Source: JAXLQL01 sp046331625
GTDB taxonomy: Bacteria; Acidobacteriota; Terriglobia; Bryobacterales; Bryobacteraceae
Direction: 5' to 3'
Assembly (NCBI GenBank): GCA_046331625.1
Contig: JAXLQL010000015.1
Span: 1 to 64,000, forward strand
DNA: 64,000 bases
A program made the position numbers and the translations under genes. The notes beneath the pieces were generated by a model. It was not told where the DNA came from. It did not search any database and worked only from the letters and a program-made list of their open reading frames with translations. Of the stretch, positions 55,175-64,000 are shown one piece after another (the stretch's first letter is position 1; each line of letters starts with the position of its first letter).

Positions 55175-55480
55175 CTAGTGTTCTTCTCCGCCCACCTTGG
55201 AGAACGCGAAGGCGATCACCGCCAACACGAAGACCAGGGCGATGGCCGCGATCGCGTACATCAGCCCGTCTGAGCTCTGCGTAGCGGCGTTGAACGCGCG
55301 CACCAGCGGACCGCGGTCCTCGTGATTCACCTCGCCGTTCATGAACACCACCAGATATGCCGTGCACCCCAGCCCCACCACAACGTATGAGGCTTTCAGA
55401 AACGGTGGCGCGTCGGTTCCTTTGCGCTCGGTGATCCATCCATCCGCGTAGTCTTTGATTTCCTTGTTCTCGTCTGCCAT
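55175..55480 (-). CDS. 101-aa two-span membrane protein in the CcoP position
   Basis: A polar N-terminus (ENKEIKDYADGWITERKGTD) leads into one membrane span (YVVVGLGCTAYLVVFMNG), a loop, and a second span (GLMYAIAAIALVFVLAVIAF). There is no CxxCH motif. Position after the CcoQ-like gene is where CcoP normally lies. It may be a heme-free accessory subunit; no family is recognised. Confidence 0.6.
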   Translation of the reverse strand: MADENKEIKDYADGWITERKGTDAPPFLKASYVVVGLGCTAYLVVFMNGEVNHEDRGPLVRAFNAATQSSDGLMYAIAAIALVFVLAVIAFAFSKVGGEEH

Positions 55481-55489
55481 GGGGTCTCC

Positions 55490-55645
55490 TTATTCCTCCT
55501 CGAGCATGCGGTACTTGACTTCTTCGCTCCGCCGGTCAAAGTAGCCGGCGCGGCACGTTTTCACGAAGAAGTAGAATGCGCCACCGAACATCAGGGCAAA
55601 GAAGAAGTACGAGAAGTAGACGCTGGGCCAGGTGTAGTCGTTCAT
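55490..55645 (-). CDS. CcoQ-like 51-aa membrane peptide
   Basis: Starts MNDYTWPSVYFSYFFFALMF, with one membrane span (FFALMFGGAFYFFVKTCRAG) and a charged tail (DRRSEEVKYRMLEEE). The size and position after ccoO match CcoQ. The stop TAA lies 9 bp from the next gene, so co-transcription is clear. Confidence 0.65.
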   Translation of the reverse strand: MNDYTWPSVYFSYFFFALMFGGAFYFFVKTCRAGYFDRRSEEVKYRMLEEE

Positions 55646-55655
55646 GGGCGCGCTC

Positions 55656-56225
55656 CTATTGCTCGTAGTCGTTGTCGGGGCGCCAGTTCTTGGCGCGTCC
55701 GAGCGTTTGCAGGTAGGCCACCATGTCGTCGAATTCCTGCGGATTGTCGACGATCCACGGGAAGGGCGGCATGATCGAGCCCGAGACGAGGTCGCGCGGG
55801 TTGCGGAAATGCGTGCGGTGCCACTGCTTGTCGTACTTGCCGCCCACGCGAGACAAATCAGGACCGGTCCGTTTTGTTCCAAACAAATGCGGGTTGTCGT
55901 AGACGAACTCGTCCGGCGTCGAGACGGGCGAGTCGACGCCCTTCCACCCGGAGCGCTTCACGTCGCTCAACAGCGTGCGGGTCTGCTGCGTGTGGCAATA
56001 CCAGCAGCCCTCGCGGACATAGATGGCGCGTCCGCGCAGTTCCTGCTCGGTATAGGGTTTGAGTTTTCCCGTCGGCCCTTTCGAAGGATCGTTGTTCTCG
56101 AACGGCTTGCTCCACGTCTTGTCCACCATCGGCGGAACGATGGTGGTGAGGATGCCGCCGATGGCGAAGAATCCCAGTGCGGCGGTGAAGGCGAAGGCGG
56201 CGCTGACGTCGGCTTTCTGTAGCAT
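55656..56225 (-). CDS. ccoO: cbb3 oxidase subunit II (CcoO), monoheme cytochrome c
   Basis: 189 residues. An N-terminal span (AFTAALGFFAIGGILTTIVP) anchors a periplasmic domain with the single heme site EGCWYCHTQQTRTL. TGPDLSRVGGKYDKQWHRTH and SIMPPFPWI, with the Met ligand, follow. It passes electrons from the cytochrome c donor to CcoN. Directly downstream of ccoN. Confidence 0.92.
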   Translation of the reverse strand: MLQKADVSAAFAFTAALGFFAIGGILTTIVPPMVDKTWSKPFENNDPSKGPTGKLKPYTEQELRGRAIYVREGCWYCHTQQTRTLLSDVKRSGWKGVDSPVSTPDEFVYDNPHLFGTKRTGPDLSRVGGKYDKQWHRTHFRNPRDLVSGSIMPPFPWIVDNPQEFDDMVAYLQTLGRAKNWRPDNDYEQ

Positions 56226-56243
56226 GAGTTGTCTCCTTTCCTT

Positions 56244-57639
<1,396 letters not shown>

Positions 57640-57656
<17 letters not shown>

Positions 57657-59433
57657 GCTGACTCCTGCTGTTTTTGGGATTGAGGCTGCGAATGAAATTG
57701 ACGAGGTCTCCCACGTCGTTGTTGGAAAGGCCGTAGTCGACCCATGCGGGCATGGCTGTCCCTTGCACTCCGTATAGAATCGATTCGAACAACCGCTTGT
57801 CGGCCACACTGTCGACGAACGCGGCATTGGTGAGATTGCGCGGCCGCGGCAGGATGTCGAGCGAGTTCGGACCCTTGCCGTCGGCCTTCTTTCCGTGGCA
57901 TCCGGCGCAGCGCAGCACGAACGTCGCTTCGCCGCGTTGGACGGAAGCCGCGTTGGCCGCCACCGGATTCTGCTCCGGCACCTTGGCCGGCTTCAGATCG
58001 CGCCGCTTCTGCTTGGTGAATGTGGTGAAGACATACTGGAGCACGTCGTCGATCTGCCGGTCATCGAGCACCTTGCCCCAGGCCGGCATCGAAGTGCCCG
58101 CCACGCCCGACTTCACCGATTCATGCAGGCGCTCCTTGGTCTTCGAGTTGATGAAGCCCGCCTTGGTGAGGTCGCGCGGATACGGATCGAGATAGATCGC
58201 GATCTTGCCGTGCCCGTCGCCCTTGTCGCCGTGGCAGCGCAGGCACAGGCCCTTGTAGGTCTCTTCCGCCGAGGCGAACTTCGGCGCGGTCTTGAGCGAC
58301 GAAAGGTAATCGCTCATCGCGCTGAAGCTCGCCTCGGTGAACCGGAAGGTGGGCATGTTCGAGTCTGGAATCAGAGCCCGTGGATTTTTGAAGTGATCGG
58401 CGATCCACTGGCGGTCTTTCATCAAGCCCTCGAAGCTCAAATCCGGCGAGATACCGCCGTCTTTGTCGCCCAGCTTGTGGCACGCCGTGCATGCGTAGTC
58501 TTCCACAAGTCTCTGGCCCGAAACAGGACCTGTCTCTTTTGTTTCCCCTTCGCGGCCCGGCCGGTCATGGTGCAACTGCGCCCGGTACCGGTCGAGCGAA
58601 GTCTCCACGAAGTTGATGCCGCGGCGGCTCTTGAGGAACACCACCAGCGATTTCACGTCGGCATCGGAGAGGTTGAACTTCGGCATGAACGAAGTGGCGC
58701 TGTTGGCCCGCGGGTCGACGATCGACTCCCATAGGTAGTCGATCTTGAACTTCTTTCCGGCTTCGGAAAGATCCGGACCGAGCGTCCCCTCGGAGAGCCC
58801 TTCGATCTTGTGGCAGCCATAGCAGTTGCTCGCGAAGAACAACCGCCGCCCGCGCTCCACCGTGGGCGTGCCCGGAAAGTTCGTCTCCGTATGGCACTGC
58901 GCGCAAGCCGCTTCCATGTACTCCTTGCCGAGCAGGTTCTTCTTGAACTCGGCCTTCCACGGCTCCTGGGTCACGTAGCCGAGCATCGGATCGGGCCAGT
59001 AGTGATCCTCACCGTGCGCGTAGTGCTGCTTCAAGCCGCGGCCTTGTCCTTCATGGCAGACGGTGCAGCCGAAGTCGGCGAACTTGTGCCGCCGTTCCCA
59101 TTTGCCGCCGCGCTGCACGTCTCCGAGCGTGGCCGAATAGGAGTGCGCCTTGAGTGGCTGGGCGTGATCCTTGAACCGGGGATCGTCGGCGCCGATATGG
59201 CAGGTGGTGCAGCGGTCCACTCGACCGTCGCCGAATCGCGTCACGAGGATCTGTTCGATCTTGGGGCTGCGCTCCTCGAGTTCCTTGCGCTCGGCGTCGT
59301 TACGAGTGAGTCCGCGCGCTTGATCGAAGTAAGCCGTCTGGTGCCTTTGCCAGGGATGGAAGAACTGATCGTAGAAAACCCAGCCGTGGATCACCAGGGC
59401 GATGATGCTTCCGATTGCCAGTGCCAGTCGCAT
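57640..59433 (-). CDS. Membrane-anchored heptaheme cytochrome c of the bc-cbb3 operon
   Basis: 597 residues with an N-terminal signal anchor ([20 protein letters not shown]). Seven CxxCH sites at about residues 75, 123, 177, 204, 315, 397 and 509. The first three sit in a region resembling c7-type multihemes; the last four are each part of a mono-heme cytochrome c domain with a downstream Met (SFMPKF, NMPTF, SMPAW, AMPAW). Placed between cytochrome b and CcoN, it is a good candidate for the electron bridge that replaces cytochrome c1 and CcoP. Confidence 0.88.
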
Positions 59434-59446
59434 GATCGTCTCCTTG

Positions 59447-60733
<1,287 letters not shown>

Positions 60734-60737
<4 letters not shown>

Positions 60738-61222
60738 ACGTTGTAATAGCTCCCCGGAGGCACCTGCTGCCCCTTGTCCACTTCGAGATCGCCATTGGGC
60801 GCGAGCGTCACCTTGAACCACGGCAGCGGCGATGGCGCCGGACCGCCCGTGACGTTGCCGTCCTGATCGAACCGCGACCCGTGGCATGGGCACGCGAAGC
60901 CCGTCTCCACTACGCCCACGATGCATCCGAGGTGCGTGCACGTGGTCGAGATCGCCGCCACCTTGCTGCCGTCGCGCACCACGCAGATGCGTTGCGTTTC
61001 GATCGCCAGCCGCGTGCCCGAGGGGAAGTCGTCCGGCTTGCCGATCCCGAATCGCGTTGGCGCGCCATAGGTCGCCCGAGGCCGTATGAATATGAAGTTA
61101 GAAAAGGCGCTCAGCACGGCCGAGCCCGCCAACGCGACGCTCGTCAGCCACGAAAGCACGCGGCGGCGGCTCTCTGTCGCATCTTCGACGTCACTCTTCG
61201 TCTTCTCGAGTTTTCGAATCAC
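60734..61222 (-). CDS. petC: Rieske 2Fe-2S protein
   Basis: 162 residues from GTG 61222, with GGGAGAGG upstream. An N-terminal twin-Arg-like segment ([20 protein letters not shown]) anchors it. The cluster ligands are CTHLGC and CPCHGSRFD. It accepts electrons from quinol and passes them to the c-type cytochrome. It overlaps ccoS by 32 bp. Confidence 0.92.
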
Positions 61223-61400
61223 TGACCTCTCCCGTTCGATGTGCGGTGGTCACCAGGTCCTCTACGTCTGACCAGAAGACTTGGTATTTCGTGTCCTCGA
61301 TGTCACGGAAATAGTCGCGCTTCACCGCGAACACATAGAGACAGAGCGCACCCAGTCCCATGGACAAGCTCGCGATCATCGCGAGCCAGGTCAACTCCAT
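61191..61400 (-). CDS. ccoS: CcoS cbb3 oxidase assembly protein
   Basis: 69 residues from ATG 61400. [20 protein letters not shown] is the single span, and [20 protein letters not shown] matches the CcoS signature (AVKxGQFDDLEGPxxR). CcoS helps insert copper and heme in CcoN. It is the first gene of the operon. The upstream 180 bp carry its promoter and divide it from a plus-strand gene. Confidence 0.8.
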   Translation of the reverse strand: MELTWLAMIASLSMGLGALCLYVFAVKRDYFRDIEDTKYQVFWSDVEDLVTTAHRTGEVSDSKTREDEE

Positions 61401-61587
61401 CACGGGCCTAGTGTCGGCAATCGCACTGCCACCGTAACTGGCGCAAATTCCCCGGTTGTGGCGCCCGTTGGTACTGAAGTTGGGCCAAATCGCGCAGTCA
61501 TGGGGCAAACGGTTGTTCCCACAAACCGCTCGTTTCGGTACAGAAAGCCTGGCTGCTGCACGCGAGCAGAGTTATCATGCGAGGTGC

Positions 61588-61926
61588 ATGGAACGGCTTC
61601 ACGTTGGCTGCCGGGTTCTGGATCCGGCCACGTCCAAGGGTGTCGTAGTGCGCCGGTTGCTGGTCGACACCAGTGCGTCGTCCACGTGGATCGACGGGAA
61701 GCTGCTCGAGTCCATCGGCATCGCGGGGCGAAAGACGGGGGTCCAGTTTCAGTTGGCGAACGGTGAGGTCGTCTTCGCCGAAGAGGGAGATCTCCAGCGG
61801 CTCGGCGCGCGTGCGCTGGCGGGGCTGCGCCTGAACGTCGATTCCCGCTGCAGGAAGCTGGTGGACGCGGGTCCGGGCACTGCAGCCGCCGGACTGAAGG
61901 AAACGAGATCGAGAGAGGACGAATGA
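61588..61926 (+). pseudogene. Degenerate retropepsin-like aspartyl protease
   Basis: 112 residues from ATG 61588. VVVRRLLVDTSASSTWIDGK is the active-site strand, but the motif reads DTS instead of DTG. FQLANGEVVFAEEG is the second strand. The region between it and the end (LGARALAGLRLNVDSRCRKL, VDAGPGTAAAG) is much shorter than in the family, which suggests an internal deletion. Most likely inactive. Its stop overlaps the next gene start (ATGA). Confidence 0.5.
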
Positions 61927-62615
61927 TTCTTATGGAACCAAGCCAGGTTGAAGCCAAGCTCGAGTTGGCTCGGCAGATCCTCGCGAAGCAGCTCAGCGAG
62001 ACCTTCCGGGAGTGGTCGGTCCAGGAAGGCGTCGTAAGGGGCCCGGGCAGGCTCGCGGTAGTGGTTCGGGACCATCATCGATGCGGCGAGTCTCATCTCG
62101 ACATCGGGTTCGTCGTGAACCGGGAAGGCACAAACCCGACCGTGCTCTGGGATTGCATAGCAGGCTTCGGAGCCAAGGAGGGCGACGGGCTCGCCCACGC
62201 TGCGGAGATCTGGTCCGGTGCGACGCTGCCGGTGTGTTTGGAAATCTTCGCTCGAGACGGGACCTTCGCCGATCATTACCGCGGCAACGATCCACGAGGG
62301 TGCGCTGGCTGGCACGTGATCCACGGGCCTTGGCTCATGTTCGGGAAGGGGGAAGCCTCAGATCGGTTGCAGGCTTGGGCACTCGACAATCCGCTACTTC
62401 CCAGCGTGGGCAAGCTGGCTTCGAGGTCATTCCAGCGCGAGAATCTGAACTGCGTGAAGGTGCTGTTCGGTTCCGGCACCGAAGACATCGCCGAGGTACG
62501 AGTGAATGGAGAGCGCGACGAGGCCGCCAGTGAATACCTTCGCTCGCTTCCGTGGCCGAGGTCCGCGGGTGCGGCGTTCGCCAGATGCTACCTTCTCTTC
62601 ATTCATCCCGAATGA
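61923..62615 (+). CDS. Hypothetical protein (DUF6348-like)
   Basis: 230 residues. VVVRDHHRCGESHLDIGFVV with NPTVLWDCIAGFGAKEGDGL and HAAEIWSGATLPVCLEIFAR resembles the DUF6348 pattern (tentative, from memory). WHVIHGPWLMFGKGEASDRL and LNCVKVLFGSGTEDIAEVRV continue the fold. No signal peptide or membrane span. Coupled to the degenerate aspartyl protease gene. Confidence 0.6.
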   Translation: MILMEPSQVEAKLELARQILAKQLSETFREWSVQEGVVRGPGRLAVVVRDHHRCGESHLDIGFVVNREGTNPTVLWDCIAGFGAKEGDGLAHAAEIWSGATLPVCLEIFARDGTFADHYRGNDPRGCAGWHVIHGPWLMFGKGEASDRLQAWALDNPLLPSVGKLASRSFQRENLNCVKVLFGSGTEDIAEVRVNGERDEAASEYLRSLPWPRSAGAAFARCYLLFIHPE

Positions 62616-62622
62616 GAGGATC

Positions 62623-63321
62623 TCAGTCTCGCTCGAGCAGCGAAAACCCCTTCCGCACCAGCCGCCGATTCCCCGCCTCATCCGTCTCGATCGCATGCGT
62701 CGGGCGCGCGCCACGCACGCCGGGCGCACCCTCGATCTGCCCCCGCGCAGCCAAGCCCGCCACGTAGGACCGCGCTTCCTCCACATGCTCGCGCGTCGCA
62801 GTGGGCACCTCCACGAGCAGCGTTCCGAGATGCTCGTGACCCGGCACCGTGATCGGCACCATCGCTGGTCCAGAAGGGATTAACGCGGGGAACTGCGACC
62901 AATCGGTGAAGTCCACGCCGAACTGCAGAGTCTGCATGTGGAGCTTGTTTCTTGCTTTGTCGATGTGATCGGCGTTTTCGGTGACGAAGAGGCAGTCGGT
63001 CAGCGGCGTCGCAGCCGCGCCCAATCGCGCGAGAGCCTTCGTGAAGATCTTCTTGCCGGGCTTCAGCACTCCGGCGTGATTCGACAGCGTCACTCGCTTG
63101 TTCACCGGTTCGAACAAAGATCGCAAACCGGCGGACTCGAGCACGGCCACGTAGGCTTCCATCGCCTTCGCTGGCGTCAGAGACATGTCGAAATCCGATA
63201 CCAGGCACGACTGCAAACCTTGGCTCGCCACCGCGGCCAGCGCATCGGTCACATGCGGGAACGGATGATGGCTCGCGTCGATGAGCGTGTCCCCGAGATC
63301 GAACATCACCACCTGAATCAT
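62623..63321 (-). CDS. HAD-family hydrolase
   Basis: 232 residues. Motif I is VMFDLGDTLIDASHHP, motif II VTLSNHAGVLKPGKK (Ser position unusual), and motif III/IV CLFVTENADHIDKARN. Motif I has DLGDT: the acid-base Asp is Gly, seen in some HAD groups that are not phosphatases. The C-terminal 90 residues (LIPSGPAMVPITVPGHEHLG, LLVEVPTATREHVEEARSYV) form an extra domain. The substrate is unknown. Confidence 0.7.
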   Translation of the reverse strand: MIQVVMFDLGDTLIDASHHPFPHVTDALAAVASQGLQSCLVSDFDMSLTPAKAMEAYVAVLESAGLRSLFEPVNKRVTLSNHAGVLKPGKKIFTKALARLGAAATPLTDCLFVTENADHIDKARNKLHMQTLQFGVDFTDWSQFPALIPSGPAMVPITVPGHEHLGTLLVEVPTATREHVEEARSYVAGLAARGQIEGAPGVRGARPTHAIETDEAGNRRLVRKGFSLLERD

Positions 63322-63401
63322 GCAACGCCTCCAAGGCCAATGGGCACTGCTTCGATCTTACCTCCGGCCGGTGTGATATCTTCGGTGTTCGTTTCGCCGC
63401 C

Positions 63402-64000
63402 GTGACTGCCGCCATCGACACCGACACACTCCGCCGCAAAGTCGCCTGGCGCATCGTTCCGCTCGCGATTCTGCTCTATCTCGTCGCCTACCTCGACCGC
63501 GCCAACGTCGGTTTCGCCAAGCTCCGCATGGCGCGCGAACTCGGCTTCTCAGAGGAAGTGTACGGCCTCGGCATCGGGATCTTCTTCATCGGCTATCTGG
63601 TGCTCGAGATCCCCGGAGCGCTGCTGGTGGAGCGGTGGAGCGCGCGCAAATGGTTCGCGCGGATCCTCATTACTTGGGGATTCATCTCCGCCGCGATGGC
63701 GTTCGTCGCCACGCCGATGCAGTTCTACGTGGCGCGATTTCTGCTCGGAGTCGCCGAGGCCGGATTCTTCCCCGGCATCATTGTCTACTTCACGCACTGG
63801 TTCCCGATGCGCGATCGGGGCCGCGCGATGTCGGGATTCATCGTCGCGGTGCCCTTCAGCCTCGCGCTGGGAGCGCCGCTCTCGGCCATGCTGCTGGATG
63901 TAAATTGGCTCGGCCTCTCGGGCTGGAAGTGGCTGTTCATTCTCGAGGGAATTCCGGCTGTGATCCTGGGCGTGACCACGTTGTTCATCCTCACCGATCG
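63402..64000 (+). CDS. MFS transporter, N-terminal part (runs off the window)
   Basis: Starts at GTG 63402 (MTAAIDTDTLRRKVAWRIVP) and is open to the last base: at least 199 residues. Membrane spans begin WRIVPLAILLYLVAYLDRAN, with VGFAKLRMARELGFSEEVYG, then GIGIFFIGYLVLEIPGALLV and GFISAAMAFVATPMQFYVAR. The loop motif FLLGVAEAGFFPGIIVYFTH is that of the anion:cation symporter (ACS) family, for organic acids such as tartrate or hydroxyphenylacetate. Substrate not assigned. Confidence 0.85.
   Translation, partial: MTAAIDTDTLRRKVAWRIVPLAILLYLVAYLDRANVGFAKLRMARELGFSEEVYGLGIGIFFIGYLVLEIPGALLVERWSARKWFARILITWGFISAAMAFVATPMQFYVARFLLGVAEAGFFPGIIVYFTHWFPMRDRGRAMSGFIVAVPFSLALGAPLSAMLLDVNWLGLSGWKWLFILEGIPAVILGVTTLFILTD

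Noticed and set aside
61416..61431. Sigma-54-like promoter TGGCAGTGCGATTGCC upstream of ccoS
   Set aside because: The spacing fits the -24/-12 consensus, but two core positions differ and transcription would begin only about 5 bases before the ATG. Not enough to call.

Overview
The window is GC-rich, densely coded bacterial chromosome that looks like an acidobacterium of the Solibacter/Bryobacter type. The reasons are four very large Oar-like TonB-dependent receptors with an N-terminal carboxypeptidase-regulatory-like domain, a PadR regulator translationally coupled to an ADOP-type ABC permease, three PQQ-type beta-propeller proteins, heptaheme cytochromes, a BACON-repeat surface protein and a family of short extragenic palindromes. 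I see no phage, IS element or CRISPR array. The species is inferred from gene style, not from a marker gene.

Layout. 1-4447: the 3' part of a secreted BACON-repeat/beta-helix protein, followed by paired palindromic repeats. 4.6-7.7 kb: a secreted bicupin divergent from a cytochrome c/PQQ-propeller protein. 7.7-10.05 kb: a toxin-antitoxin island with an intact VapBC pair, an envelope protein, a RelE-type toxin carrying a stop and a frameshift beside its antitoxin, and a second relE remnant fused to a copy of a propeller gene's 3' end. 10.3-13.8 kb: TonB receptor 1 and its terminator. 13.9-19.0 kb, minus strand: ECF sigma factor with a membrane partner, RsgA, a small membrane protein, and a two-gene M64-type peptidase operon, with repeat clusters between them. 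19.1-28.6 kb: a propeller with an EF-hand insert, TonB receptors 2 and 3, and a TacAT-like acetyltransferase toxin-antitoxin pair. 28.7-43.6 kb: metabolic and regulatory genes (HpcH/HpaI aldolase, PadR-ADOP, carbonic anhydrase, sugar isomerase-like, adenylate kinase, a broken DUF1080-like gene, heptaheme-TPR cytochrome, Uma2, Aat, a third propeller, a DHFR-like reductase, HigBA, tRNA-Gln). 44-48.7 kb: TonB receptor 4 and a zinc-peptidase-like protein.

The most coherent system is the minus-strand block 61400-48734. Thirteen genes with tiny gaps or start/stop overlaps form one respiratory operon in this order: CcoS, Rieske protein, cytochrome b, a membrane-anchored heptaheme cytochrome c, CcoN, CcoO, a 51-aa CcoQ-like protein, a 101-aa membrane protein, an FAD/Fe-S GltD-like oxidoreductase, a SafE/DsbD-like membrane protein, CcoG, a 44-aa membrane peptide and the CcoI copper ATPase. 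It joins a bc-type quinol oxidase to a cbb3 terminal oxidase and its assembly factors. No canonical diheme CcoP is present, so the heptaheme cytochrome probably carries electrons from the bc module to CcoO. Cytochrome b is read here with a one-base frameshift.

The right edge holds a degenerate retropepsin-like gene coupled to a DUF6348-like gene, a HAD hydrolase, and the start of an MFS transporter that runs off the window.
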